DNA of 64,000 bases from Gnetum montanum. Taxonomy: Eukaryota > Streptophyta > Gnetopsida > Gnetales > Gnetaceae. Shown piece by piece: positions 42,985 through 55,687 of this stretch (its first letter is position 1; each line of letters begins with the position of its first letter). Position numbers and translations under genes: made by a program. The stretch is taken from assembly GCA_015680685.1 (NCBI GenBank), contig MNCI01016492.1, forward strand, positions 174,467-238,466, given 5' to 3'. The notes below the pieces were generated by a model. It saw only the letters and a program-made list of their open reading frames with translations. It did no database searches and was not told the origin of the DNA.

Positions 42985-45900
42985 CCATCTCCCCCATGAT
43001 TGACTTGCAAAGAGAAGATCCAAAAAATTAAGCATGCATATCCATCCATTGAGGTTTTTTGCTCACTGGCTCTCTTAGGCTCATGGAAGATTTGAGTTGT
43101 TTCATGTTGACTAGTTGCTTTTTATTTGGGCTTACAGGTTTGCAAATTAACATGGCCCCAAAAGAAAAGATTTCATAGATAATATAAGGCCCATTCCACA
43201 GTTTTTGGAATTTAGTTCTTTGTGGTACATATGTGGGATTATATTATAGGACATTATCCCTTAGTTGAAATTTTATTTTTATGATTCTAAGATCATCTCA
43301 GTATTTTTTGAATGCCATGTGCACTTTGTTAGATGATAGGACCATCAATCGGTTCTCTTCTAGTAAGTTAAGGTTCATTAATATTTCATTCTATGATAAA
43401 CTTAGATCAAGGTCAAGGTCATAAGATGTTAATAGTGTACAGAGCTTTGTTTGAATTCAAAGTGTTGGTAATTTTTTGTACACAAGCTCATAGGGAGAGT
43501 AGCTAATAGGAAGTTTTTAGGTGGAGTGGTATGTGCAAAGGGAATCATTGAGTTTTTTGCTCTAGTCCCTCCTATATTTACTAACAGTTCTTGTTAGTAT
43601 TTTTGTGATTTTTTTTATTTGTAACCTCTACTTAATTGTTAGCTTGTGGATGGTAGGGTGCTATTAATTTATGTTCAGCCCCCATGTGTTGCATGAGCTT
43701 TTGAAATTTAATATGTGTAAAATGAGTTTCATTATCAGAAATAAGTGCATGTAGCACCCCAAAATTATTTATAACATATTCTTGTACAAATCGAGTAGCC
43801 ATAGAAGATGTGCAATCAATGATAGCTGTAGCTTCTACCCATTTCATATAATAGTCAATAGTGAATATAATGTATGCCTTTTCATTCAAGATGCGAGTGA
43901 TGGGACCCATAAAGTCATTGCTCCAAATGTTAAAGGGCTCCAATGGTTGGATCCACTATTAAGGCCCTTCCATATAAACAATCATTCCACCATCACATTG
44001 GCAACATTCACAAAAGAAAATGAAGTGGTGAGCATCCATAAAAAGTGTTGGCCAATAATACCCTATCATGAGGATCTTAATGATCATGTGTCTCCTAGCA
44101 TAGTGGTCCCCATAAGGGCCCTCCTATGCATCTTGGGTCATGTGTAGTTAATCAGCATTAGGTCTGCAACATTGATCCAAGCCATCGACACACATCTTAT
44201 AAAGGTATTTGTTGATTTCCATGAAGAATTTCACTTAGTGAAGAAACTATTATTTCTTCTTATTGCCGCACTTCTATGACATCTCTTGAGTGAGAAGGTA
44301 GATGATAATGTCATTGTACTAGTTGGGTTCAGTGGATACTTGCTTAGTTATAGACCTATCAAAGAGTATTTTATTAGGGAATTCATCTAAAAGTGGACTC
44401 TCCTCCTCTTTGTTGTCCCATATTAACTCAAAAAAGTGGTTAACAACCACTATCTTATCTCCCTTTAGATCTACCATAGTGAGATCAAATTTCTGCAAGA
44501 TTACAAGCCATCATATGACACAAGGGCTTACCATTAGCTTATTCATCAGGAACTAGATTGCACTATGGTCTATGAGTACAAACACCTTGTACCCAAGCAC
44601 ATAGTACCTAAATTTCTCCAAGGCAAACACCACTACCATCAATTATTTGTCTATTTTGATGTAGTTTAGTTATGCACCCAAAAAGCTTCCACTCAAGTAT
44701 TGGATGTAGTAAGGATGTTTCTGATCATCCAACTACATAAGCATGTCTTCCAAGGCATAATTGGATGCATCCATCATGATGTGGAAGGGCCTAGACCAAT
44801 TAGGTACTTGTAGAATTAGAGTTTATATGAGCTTTTTCTTGAATTGTTGGAATGAACATTCACATTCCTTGGTCCAAACACATGAAGCACCTTTCTTTGT
44901 TATCTTCACCAATGGTTTGGTAGTCTTGGAAAATTCTCAATGAAGTGTTGATTGTAGCTAGTATGTCAAAGAAATGACCTTACATCTTTAACTATTTCTA
45001 GTTGTTCAGTAATACCTTAGATGACCCTTATTTTTTTAGGATCCACCTTGATCTCTTTCTTTAAAATTATATGCCCGAACACAATGCCTTCCTAGATCAT
45101 CAAGTAGATTTTCTGCTCGTTGAACCTAAGGTTTATCTTCATGCACCTTTGCAACACTTTCTCAAGATGGTCTAAGGCTTACTCAAATGTAGCCTCATTG
45201 GTGGAGAAATCATCTATGAAGACTTTCACCCTCCTACTAATTTTCTATTGGAAAATGCTCAAGACAAAGCATTGGAATATGGTAGAGGCATTAAATAGAT
45301 CAAATAATATCTTTTTATATGAAAAAGTCCCCTAGGAAGCATGAATGCTGTTTTGACATGATCTTATAGTGCTATCTAGATTTGGTTATAGCCATTATAA
45401 CCATGCAGAAAGCTATAATAATAATTCATAAAAATGGTGTTCAATACTTAGTCCACAAATGATAATAGAAAGTGATCTTTGTATGTTGTCATGTTCAATA
45501 GGCTAAAATTGATGTAGACCCTCCATTTGCCATCTTTCTTTGGCACTATCACTAATGGACTAACCCACTCACTATCTATAGTGGGATATATGAACCCTAC
45601 CTTAAGGAGTTTTTCAATCTTCTCTCTCATGATCTACTTCAATTTGGTATTCAATCATCATTGTAGTTGTCTCTTTAGTTTCATGGATGAATCCATGTAG
45701 ATTTGGTGCTAGCATGTCCTAAGATCAACTCTAGTGAGTTTAGGATATGACCAAGCAATGACTATTAGTGGTGTTGACCACCTTCAATAGCTTCTTTTTC
45801 TAAACAAGAGCAAGATTAACATTGATAATAACTAGATTATCATTTTTTGGAAAATCATGTTCCATTGTAGTTGGAAAATTTTTTAACTTAAGGCACTCCT

Positions 45901-46640
45901 ATTTAAAATTTTCATGGATCTTCAACTCTCCCCAATTGATGTCATCAAGTTCATCAGAGGGATGATGATGGATTTGCTCCATCTCATTCATGCCTTCAAT
46001 GTAGACACATATAAGGCTCTTAGTCTATGTGAAGCACAAAGTTGAGTTTCTTTTAGGTTCAACTATCACCCATTAGGTGCCCTTCTATTTTTTAGCTGAT
46101 GTGTACAACCAACTTTGGATTTCTATGACATCTACACACTACTTACATGTTGTGATTATTGTGCTTTTCACTATTCATAATTTTTGCATGCATGACATCC
46201 TATGTCACTGTATGTGATACATGGAACATGCTTCCTCTTAATCTTTTCAAAATCATTTTCCTTGGAAATTTTCAAGAAGAGGTCTTTGATTCCTAGCCAT
46301 GCATCTATTATACTTAGCTAAGCCCTTCCCATGATGTTTGGGAAGTCCCCCTTGTAGTTGTCTACACAAACCACTAGGAAGTTTATAGGATAGGAACATC
46401 CACAAATGATGGTCACAATGTCCTCCACCAATCCCAATGGAATGGTGATGGGTTGATCTACTAACTCAAGACAAATGTTTCTCTTCTTGAGAGGAGGTAG
46501 GTTTCAAGCTTTGTCAATTTCATGAAAGATCAAGTTTACACTAGAACTTGAGTCCAAAAGAGCCTTGCAAGGCTCATTCCTAGCAATTTGCATGTAATTT
46601 AGGAGACTTCCAAGATTAGATCTTTTCCTTAGAAGGTGGC
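42985..46640 (-). pseudogene. Element C pol: protease, RT, RNase H, integrase
   Basis: Minus strand, in element order. Protease: ALLDSSSSVNL (about 46570-46538). RT: VGFIYPTIDSEWVSPLVIVP (about 45604-45545) with KKDGKWRV, and VFIDDFST (about 45215-45190), an intact catalytic Asp pair. RNase H lies at about 44900-44440. Integrase: NDFMGPITR (about 43920-43893) and LISDNETHF (about 43750-43724) with the catalytic Asp intact, then HPQAN and VEVTN (Glu) at about 43650-43618. Stops and frameshifts remain, so the gene is dead, but its active-site residues are better kept than in B. Confidence 0.85.
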
Positions 46641-48000
46641 TAGGCTTTATCTAATTAGTGACTACATAGATCAACATTATAATATGCACCTTGGGAGGTG
46701 TTTGATTTGAAGGGATTCTGAATCATGCTGTAAAGGATGAAGGAGAAGTAGGATCATTAACTGCAAGTGTCTGTGAGAGTTTAGAAGGACTACTAGCTTA
46801 GGAGAAATGCCTTTTGTTTAGCCTTATCTCATAAGCACTTAGCTATGGAGTTGGATATAAGTGAAAAACCCTTGTGACATTTATTTTCTATGGCAAGGTT
46901 GGAATTTCACCTTGCATGGATGTAGCTAATGGCAATTGAGTTGAGGGAAAATGTATAGGTGCAAAAGGATGAGGAGGGTATAAAGGAAATAGGGAATTCC
47001 CTCTTAGAGATTAAGCAATATAGTACTTAGTAGGATAGTATTGGGATTGAAAAGAGGTGTGATTGGAAGAGTCATGTGGAGAAATTAGGTACCGAACATA
47101 GTACCCATATGGATTTGGCTATTAGTAAGGATATTGTTGACTTGGTGGTGGCATCCCCTATGACTGTAGGTGCTACCACTCTTGCTATGACTCATGAGGT
47201 TGAGTGGAGGTCCACTTAGAGAATAGTCTTGCTGTTGGTGGAATTTCCTATAGTTTCCTTGAGGATAAGGTAATATCTTGGATTCTTGTCTTCTTGCCAA
47301 TCTAGGATTCAACAAGTACACCCCAAACTCTTACAAGTGTAACAAAATGGAGAAACATCTCTTAACATGCTCATATTGGCAGTAGCATGTTAAGAGATGT
47401 TGCTCCATTTTAAGAGATGTTAAAATAGATTATTTTAAGAGATGTTAAAATAGATTATGTTAAAATGGAGCAAACTATTTGAGTTTGCTATCTTTCACAT
47501 GCCTCATTGGAATTCTCACATCCTCTACAATGTTTAACATGTTTCTAGTTGCAAGTAAAGGCTCATCATAGTCATAGCCCCTATGATGATCATGATGCCT
47601 ATAATGCCCTCTGTTGTCCCTTTTTTCATGGTGGTTGACTTCCTTGATTGCTAACATCCCTGTTCTCTACTATTTTGGTGGATCCTATGATCATCTTTGT
47701 CCCATCAGTCACCTCCACCACATTTGTTCATCCTAGTGCAAGATGAATGTGAAGTCTAGGACATACTAATTTGGATGAGTATAAACCACTTTTCATTGTT
47801 GGGGAACAAGTGGTTTTGATCCTTCATGCCTTTGTTAATTAGAATTGCCTTCGTATGGCAGCAAAGAATCTCTTGTGTGAGAAGAAGCAATATTAGATCA
47901 GAAGAAAAATAATGTGCATTTGTTATTATTATTATTATTATTTTAATGATATCAAATTTGGGGTTTGTTAAAACATCATTATATAATTTCATTGACTCCT
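46641..48000 (-). pseudogene. Element C gag with core deletion and filler
   Basis: N-terminal part: His/Arg-rich (about 47640-47570) then NMLNIVEDVRIPMRHVKDSK (about 47540-47480), matching B gag. The capsid core that follows in B (roughly 0.9 kb) is missing; instead there is about 110 bp of repeat filler (47344-47457). The frame then resumes with the equivalent of the C-terminal B gag segment (about 47340 onward) and a Gln/Tyr/Ser-rich tail. Confidence 0.65.
47344..47457. repeat. 28-bp hairpin plus 24-bp direct repeat at gag deletion junction
   Basis: Arms 47344-47371 and 47384-47411 are inverted copies with one mismatch around a 12-nt loop; the core AACATCTCTTAACATGCT is perfect. Then two exact 24-bp units containing TTAAGAGATGTTAAAATAGA (47410-47433, 47434-47457) reuse the same sequence. 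Confidence 0.9.
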
Positions 48001-48025
48001 AGGTAGCACACATAGGTAACTAAAA

Positions 48026-48044
48026 TCCCCAGTAATGGCACTAA
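48026..48044 (-). other. Primer binding site of element C
   Basis: Minus-strand TTAGTGCCATTACTGGGGA next to the LTR end; tRNA-Asp type, decayed. Confidence 0.65.
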
Positions 48045-48250
48045 TGATGAGCAACAAGTAGTACCTACATCCAACCATACTAATCACTAGCATTCACTAA
48101 GAAATTTGATCAAATTTTGTAGACTTTAGCTTTGTAAGTACATTGGGTCTAGGTAGCAAATCTAATGGATGTGATCATTTTCCTCTTAATTTCACTTGTA
48201 AATTGCAAAGGTATGGTTAAGTGTATCTAAGGCATAATGATGCTTATAAA
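48045..48250 (-). repeat. Element C 5' LTR, U5 fragment
   Basis: Starts TGATGAGCAACAAGTAG and matches 24364-24570; similarity to that LTR fades near 48250, beyond which sequence matches a plus-strand LTR instead. Confidence 0.75.
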
Positions 48251-49040
48251 TTTAATTAATAATACAATATAATAGTAGTTATAAATGCCCATATATATAT
48301 AGCCTACCTTATATAGCTATAATTCAATTAATTTAGTTGTATCCAAATTCTTGCAATTTTATTTCTAGATTCTTAATAACAATTAGCAAGTGTCCATTGT
48401 GTGGTTATAAGTCAAATATCTAGAATCTTTATTTAGTTAGTATGTACTGAAACACATTTCATAAGTGGAAATAAAAATTAAGATAGATTCCATGCCATCG
48501 TAACACTTTGACTTAGAATATATTTATTTTTCTTCATTTACTTATATTATAATTTAGCTAAATCATTTACTTTTCCATGCATAATAGTAACTTTATAGAA
48601 TGAGTGTGACTAGTTTTAAGCACAAACAAGTATTCACTTGGTAAGCTTAGTAGCATTATTATTTAGTTCACCTAGTGGCATAATTCTTGGAAATTCTAAC
48701 AATAGATAAGTAAGTTTATGATGTGTACAAAAAGCCAAGGATAGATTCTCATCACTTTATGGTAGAATAGAATTTACTTTCTCATTAATTAACTTAATCA
48801 ATTAATTTCTATATTTTCAATTAGCTTACTAAATTCTGTTAAAAATCTTGATCATAGGTTTCAACTTGGAATAAACTATATGCAATAAAGCCAGTATTAG
48901 TTCAAATAGAAGATAATGATATGCAATTATTAACTTACTTTCTAAATGATAACATTAGTACTATTCATAGGTTATGATATGGTTTACTATAATACTAATA
49001 AATCATATGGTGAAGTATTTAGCATATTTGTTGCTTATTA
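48251..49040 (+). repeat. Element D 5' LTR, 5'-truncated and decayed
   Basis: Aligns with the R-U5 part of the B LTR in plus orientation, for example TATTCACTTGGTAAGCTTAG (48637-48656) against the B LTR near 25305. It ends near 49040 just before a PBS-like sequence. The U3 start is missing or unrecognisable; left boundary approximate. Confidence 0.6.
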
Positions 49041-49060
49041 TTTGATGTCATTATTGGGGA
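49041..49060 (+). other. Primer binding site of element D
   Basis: TTTGATGTCATTATTGGGGA, then TGGTGCTAGTAATCAAG as in A after its PBS. Strongly decayed. Confidence 0.55.
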
Positions 49061-49189
49061 TGGTGCTAGTAATCAAGAAATTTATATCACATATAATCAT
49101 TATGAAACATTTTCATTATTTATATTTCTTAGAATATTCAATATTGTAAGACACACACATTGATTATTCATGTTTTCTTCTCATAGGAT

Positions 49190-51267
49190 TGATCCTCCAC
49201 CTCTTGTAGATAATACTATAAGAGATAATGATAGAACCAATCTTAATAATGATGATGATGAGGTTGTATATTAAGTAAAGAACATATAAAGTAATCAAGA
49301 TTTATATTATTTCAAATTCATCATTCTTTTCCACTAGAATTAACAAATATGATAGTAGAGCCTTCAAGGAAACATTTTCTTACCACTTGATAGATTAGCT
49401 TCATCAATGCTCATAGTTGCATTGATGAGAAATAGACTAAAGGTTGCTACAAATAAATATCAGGTGCACAATCATATTTCTAGATCTTACAAGTTAATCT
49501 ATAGAAAGATCTATATGCCTTTCATGATTCTTATGCCTTGAAAAATATTGGGGATAAATGGAAAAAGTGAAAGCTATTTTCAAGAATGCTCATTAAGGAA
49601 CTAGAGAGACAATACCATTTGTTAGAACTAGACTTCATTCATAGATGGAGCACAATGCTAGATCTCTTTAATGAAAAGTACTAAACTTACTCATAGTTGT
49701 TGAACTTAGGGAAGTAGATTTGAGGATGGATGCAAGGAACTCATGGATCTCTTAATGTATCTTCAGTAAGTATTGCTCACCACTATATAGTTTCCAAGGT
49801 CATGTATTCTCTCAAAGTAGTTGAGACACATCATAAATGGGCTCTAAAAATACATGAAACTCTTAGATTTTATGTGGAATGAAAACTTTCAAAGTAGTAA
49901 TCCCATTAGATTTAAAGGCTCATTAACTAGTTGGCTAAGGAAGAAGGGGATCTCAAAAAGAAATATAGTAAAAATAAATATAACAAATCCATTCCTTCAT
50001 AAGAGGGATGTGCATGCTTATGATATCTAGGAAGAGAAAGTTCCATTTGAAGAAGTGATTTAGAATAAAACCTTGGTAATCGCGAAATCCATTTTAGAAA
50101 TTGTTTTCAAGTTTAACAAAATATAGAATTATAAAAATGAAAAATTTACTTCCATTCTAAAGATAGTATGAGAGAGAACAAAGCAAGCATGAGCAGAGGA
50201 ACAAGAGAAGAAGAAAAACAAGAAAATAGAAATGAACATATGATGATAAAAGGGTAAATCTACTAACATTTAAGAGGTTGTTGTCCTATCATGTTACACT
50301 CACAAGAATCAAGGACATATTTGTTGAATGCTAAGTTTGTTTAGAAGCAGATCCTAAGGAGATTGTCTTATTATCAAGACAATTATAGATAATATATCAA
50401 TAATAATAATATTATTTGAGAGATGATCCTTCTTAAGCTTAAGATAAATATTACTAGCAATGGAAAAAGCCATAGTCATGAGAGATGTCATCTCCTAGAT
50501 AGTAGTATCCATTCACCAACCTAATACTTATGGCTATTATGTTCAACAACTTATTTTTCCAAGTGATGTCACTACTTATGCATCATTATATTGCTACAAT
50601 TTATGAAAATATCATAGATCCACCACACCATAAGCTAAATTACCTTCTTATATTGTTAGTAGTATCTATAGCATCTTTGACATTTTCATAATCTACTTCC
50701 ATTTGTACCATCATTACTAATGAAAGATATGTTAACTGTAGTCGTAATAGAAGAATGCAACCCATGTAATTCATATGTAGATGGATGATAGTGCTAGTGG
50801 CTATGAGGGTAAGCCTTCAAAGCATCCTTTCTTTAGGATGGTTCCCATGGCTATGGAATGATTTGTTGTACCTATCTATCCACTTGAACTAGTGTAATAT
50901 TTTATGACTATGATTGTAACTCAAAAGCCAAAGTCTCAAAGTACTTCAAGTAAGTAATACGTTCCAATCAAGATCCTAACATTAAAATTATCATGCTAAC
51001 TAACATAGGATTATATTGGATAAAGGTAGGAGCTCTTTCTAAGAAGAGAATAGACCTAGGAAGTTTCTTAATTTATTTTCATCTTGCTAGAAGCCCACTA
51101 TGAAAAGCTCTCTTAGACTTATATCCTAGATTGAATTTGATCTTACAAGAAGTGTACAAAGCCTGGAACATGTCATCACCTAGAAAGTAAAACATTAAAC
51201 TTAATATTGCTAATAAATCCATCATTTTCTCATTGGGATAGGTGACAAATGTGGTAACCGACATTAG
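49190..51267 (+). pseudogene. Element D gag to protease, heavily decayed
   Basis: DNA-level alignment to B from about 25900 to 27930: the capsid region (about 49500-49700, with 'cctttcatgattcttatgcc'), a CCPIMLHSQES segment (about 50278-50310) matching the C/H segment of A and B gag, and a protease region near 51070-51267. Frames are fully broken. D is continued at 51848-51896 and 56418-57307. Confidence 0.6.
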
Positions 51268-51272
51268 TAGGT
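51268..51272. repeat. Target-site duplication of solo LTR (TAGGT), left
   Basis: TAGGT here and at 51848-51852 flank the solo LTR exactly. Confidence 0.75.
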
Positions 51273-51847
51273 TATCATGTTCCCATTCCAAAGTGATGCT
51301 AGTGCATAATAAATATGGTGCCTCTTCATACCAAGTGTTATTGTTATCATAACAAGACCTAGAAGGGTAGATGTAATTGAGACTTGAAAGGATGTATTAT
51401 AACAATGGACGTGTCTCTTGAGGCAACCTTTGGGGGGTTTGACCTAAGGCCTTTATACCCGATGTTAGAGGTCATGCCAACATGTAGTGGCAAAGTTGAT
51501 ATAGGCAAGTCGCAAGAGTTGAGTGAAGCAAGAAAAGAAGTGGACTAGCCATCCCTTATGGCTAGGTAGTAGGCCTAACCATGGTAGCAATGTTGGATTG
51601 CCTCTAAGGGATAGATGTCAAAGGAAGAAAACCCTAAGGAATACTCTTAGAGCATGATCCAAATATACTATTCCATATTAATAAAGCATTCTTTTTGTTC
51701 TCTTTAGAAATTTTTCCTATTAATTCCTTTACGCATAATGTTAGATATTACATATATTTGATGTTTGGTATATTATTTTCTTATACATAATGTCTAATAT
51801 AATGTATATTTCATGTTTTCCATGACATATGGAGATGGGATGTCACA
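51273..51847 (+). repeat. Solo LTR of family F
   Basis: 575 bp from TATCATGTTCC (from TGTAATG) to GGGATGTCACA, flanked by the 5-bp duplication TAGGT. A second copy lies inverted at 57308-57907. It contains TATTAATAAAGCATTC, a poly(A)-signal-like stretch, near 51697. A solo LTR with its own duplication results from recombination between two LTRs of one insertion. It lies inside element D, whose sequence resumes at 51848. Confidence 0.8.
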
Positions 51848-51852
51848 TAGGT
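51848..51852. repeat. Target-site duplication of solo LTR (TAGGT), right
   Basis: Exact match to 51268-51272. Confidence 0.75.
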
Positions 51853-51896
51853 GGTCTTATCCAATGTATTTCCTAGTAATTCATAAGGAAATTTAA

Positions 51897-52432
51897 TGAT
51901 AATCTCCCATGAATTTCATAGTCCAAGCTTCCTTAATGTTACAAAATAAAAAATATAAACAAGAAAATAATATGAAAGCTTTATTCCTCTTCAAATGCAG
52001 AATTTACAAATAAAAGGAAGACTAAATTCCCAACGATAAATAAGAGATTCAATTAAATTATTAAATACAATCAATCAAAGAAAGCACACTCTCATATGGA
52101 TGATGATCACATGAGATGTCTTTAAAAAATATTAGAAAATTATCTCATGTTCATATGATACGTCTTGGAGAAGAATGAGATGTCTTGCCTAAAATTAGTT
52201 AGTTAATAGAGGATACATCTTGTAGCTGGAGGAGACATATTACTATTAGAGGAAATCTCTCTCTAGATAGCTCAAACTTTCAAGATGCTTGTTTTCATAT
52301 CTACAACCTTCAAACACCTTCAAACAAGCTTCCATTAATCTTGAGATCTTCTAAACTTAACAAAATGATCAAAAACACTCCCAAACATGCTAAAGCTCTA
52401 AGGAAAGATACCATCATTGTAGAGATGCTACA
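51897..52432 (-). repeat. Element E 3' LTR
   Basis: 536 bp, plus-strand TGATAATCTCC to GATGCTACA. Shares ATGAAAGCTTTATTC, GAATGAGATGTCTT and GGAGACATATTACTATT-like blocks with 55688-56417, but lacks the roughly 190 bp around 55900-56090 of that copy. Confidence 0.7.
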
Positions 52433-55400
52433 TTGGCATGTTGGAAATTTATCAATATCCTCCATCTTAAAAAGAATCTTTCTTTCCACACAAGAGACAT
52501 TTACACTTGAAATAACTATTGCTCCCTCACATAGATCATAATTCATACATAAACCAAAGTACAACAAACATGGAATGGTTAGAGCTCACAACATTTTGTC
52601 TTTACCTTCTAAAACTTATTTCAAATACATAAACACAGAACATAATGTATGCATGGCATACATTAACATAAACATACACATTAACATAATTTTGTGCTTA
52701 AACCACAATTGAGATATACATGAAGAAGAGTCAATTTGGTCTTTTCCCGCAAATGCTTCACCATGCTTTCATCTTGAAAGCACCAAATCGCATGTGTTCC
52801 TTTCATGACCTTTAATAAAAGGAGAGTAAAAAAGTTAAAAATGATCTAGTCTCCTCAAACCAACTTTTCTTCTTCCATAATTTTTCCTCTTCTTTATCTT
52901 CTTGCTCGTGGTGTTTAAAAGACTACCACTTAGCTTTCTTTTACCATCAATAGAACAATGTAGATTGTCTTCATGTTTCTCATCCATTTCACAGCCAAGA
53001 CAATCAAGGTCATTAACACATTTGCAAATTCATCATTGCTATAATTAATAGCAAGAATTTTCAAATTCTAGAAAATCATATCATTATAAATGTCTTGAAT
53101 AACATTAATAATGACCTTCTCATAATGACTATGCCAATAGCGATCATCATTAAACGCATTACCATTATTAGTCTTCATCTCACTAATAATGACATTAAAA
53201 GTTACATTGCTATTATCATTACAACATGACTAAAAATTTCATCACAATCATCGCAATGATCATGATTCTCATCATCACAATTGAACAAATCACTACCAAG
53301 TTGAAGTGAAAAACTAGCATCCATCACCCTAACTTCAACATGACATACGCTACCATCATTAATCAGGTAAATCTCACATGTACTTACCTCTTCATGGCTT
53401 TTCCCATTAATCTTTGATTCAAATTGATCTTCAAACATGTGGTTGTCCAATTTCATCAAAGCTTGAACGTTTAAGATCCCAAATAAAAGTTCCTAATTCC
53501 AATGGTTTCTCCTCTTCAAAGGAAACATTAACAAGTACTTCATTCAATTTTGAAGGTCCCAAATCAACAAGTAAACTCTTCTCCATGACTTTAACATTAG
53601 TTTCATCAAAAAATAATTAAAGAAATTATTGTTCCATGTACCTTGAATAGAATACTCACTTATCTCCCATGAGATAGACTTAACTTAGCTTAGAATCTTC
53701 TTTCCCTTGCCACAAGGTATAGAACAATTGCAAAAAGAATGACTATCATATTGTTTGGTGCTACCTTTAATCATCCTTGAGGAACTTCCTTGATTGTTAT
53801 CACTTTTTTGGCTTGGATGGTTTACCTTCCATGAATTATGAGGTAGGAACTCTCCTTGATTAGTAGCATACATTAGCTTGAACTTTGAAGATCTCTTGGT
53901 CCCTTTAATGAAGCTCTTGGCTCCCTCCCTTCAAACCTTTGATTAGTGTACACTCCTATACTCAATAAGAGATACTTGAGAACTTTATTTTTCATTTATC
54001 TCTAATTCATAAAACCTTTCATATTTCTTTCTTCTTTGATTAACATTCACATTTTCCATAAAATAAAAGAGTTAATTTCATGTGCATCTTCAATCACAGT
54101 AGGTCTACCTTTATTAGAAAATTCTTCCTTTTCTATGGTTTGGAGGTCCTTTCTCTTGGAAACCTTTCTATTATTACACTTCCATTATTTATATCCCTTT
54201 TCATCATAATTAAAGCATTGAAGGCTGGATGCATAGTCATTTCCTTGACCTTTCCATTCTTGGAGTCATCTTTCTTGGAATCTTAGCCCTCCTTAGACTT
54301 CTTTTGCTTTTCATTTGTGTCTTCCTTAGTATTTTCTTTATCCTTGACTCCTTTCTCATCTTTAGAAGCTTGGTGTCCTTGACTTTAGAAGATTTAGGAT
54401 CTCTATTATAGCCTTGGACTTTCTTCTCAACCTTGAGATCCAATTCGAAATCATCACCTAGTGTTTACTGCTCATTGAAGGTTAGCTCTTGTTGATGCTT
54501 CCTTTTGACTCCTTTTTAAAGTTGGATGCTTGTTCATAATTATCCCAATGAAATTTTGCAAGCTGAAAAGCCCTAAAAAAATTCATGTAATATTCACACT
54601 CTTATCATCTTCCCTCAAATGATTCAATTTTTGGATGGCCTCTTGACTATGATGAGTCTTCTCAAATTTTTACTTAAGCATAAACTATATTAAAGAGCAA
54701 TCCTTGATAGGAGTACAATTATTTATTTTATGAGAATGACTTTCCTTCTCCCACCATACAAGTTTCATGCTTTCAATTTGGTTTCATCATAAGACATCTT
54801 TTGGTAATTTTCTACATTTTCAAGTTCAAAGTACTTGTTAATCATTTTTAACCAAGAGAGGAAAGATTGAGTTCCTTGCATGCCATTGAAGGATTTGAAT
54901 TTAACACGAGGCATTCTTGAAGCATGTCTAAAAGCTTTTGCAAGAGTGACTTCAATTTCTTCACCTTGCTTCCTTTGAGGCTTAGAAGAAAGTTACATTT
55001 TCCCTTTCCTAGGAAAAATAAAATCTTTGAAACTTATTTTTAGAACTAGGAGCATGAAGAAAAACATCATCTTGATCTTATCCTTCTCCAAATACTTCAT
55101 CCTTAAAAGGAAGATCATATTTAAGGGATAACATTAAGGAATATCTTGAAGAAGATCTTAGTGTAGAAGTACATGAATTATACCATTTATTGGATACTTT
55201 TGATAAAATATCCTATCCTTTTTTTTATTTAATATTTTTATGTTTCTCGACAATTGGTCTGAGAATATTTCTTGTCATACATATCTCTTGAAAAATCTTG
55301 AATTTTATTTTTCTTTGAAGGCATTATGGAAATTGATCTAAAAGGTAATTTTCACAAAATTATGAAAGGAAAGGTGAAAATTTCAAGATTTCTCAAAGAC

Positions 55401-55687
55401 TAAGATAAGAAATACTTAAATCTTAAGTGAAATAATGGAAAGATCATTGAACCCTAGCTATTACAAGCTAATATAGATACAATTCCACAATTATCTTCCA
55501 ATTCATGAAAGATATGAGAAACTTAGGGATCATAGGAAAATTTTTAAATCCTAGGATGAGTAGAACAAGTAGCAAGAGAGAATTTACCCAACCTTGAGAA
55601 TTTGGAGTTATTCTTTGCAATTGAGCTAAGAATTATCCACTTGAATGCAGTTGTCTTTAACTCCAAGATCATCTGATACTAACCTAA
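52433..55687 (-). pseudogene. Element E interior with chromovirus-like gag remnant
   Basis: On the minus strand about 54980-54740 reads PRVKFKSFNGMQGTQSFLSW, then LKMINKYFELENVE and ETKLK, the pattern of a gypsy capsid domain of the chromovirus type (FDG-x-FLDWL...YKLKxxAxxWW). Downstream are Lys/Arg-rich frames (about 54440-54240) and an Asp/His/Cys-rich frame (about 53460-53200). No knuckle, protease or RT is recognisable. The AT-rich remainder holds nothing I can name. Confidence 0.5.

Larger units (their letters stand above)
37945..48250 (-). mobile_element. Element C: Athila/Tat-like gypsy retrotransposon (gag-pol-aORF)
   Basis: Minus-strand element with internal region 37945-48044, 3' LTR split by B, and a 5' LTR cut short at about 48250 where element D begins. 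Order in its own direction: gag (core deleted), pol, spacer, internal promoter, aORF, polypurine tract. Same layout as B but with a different U3 motif. Confidence 0.85.
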
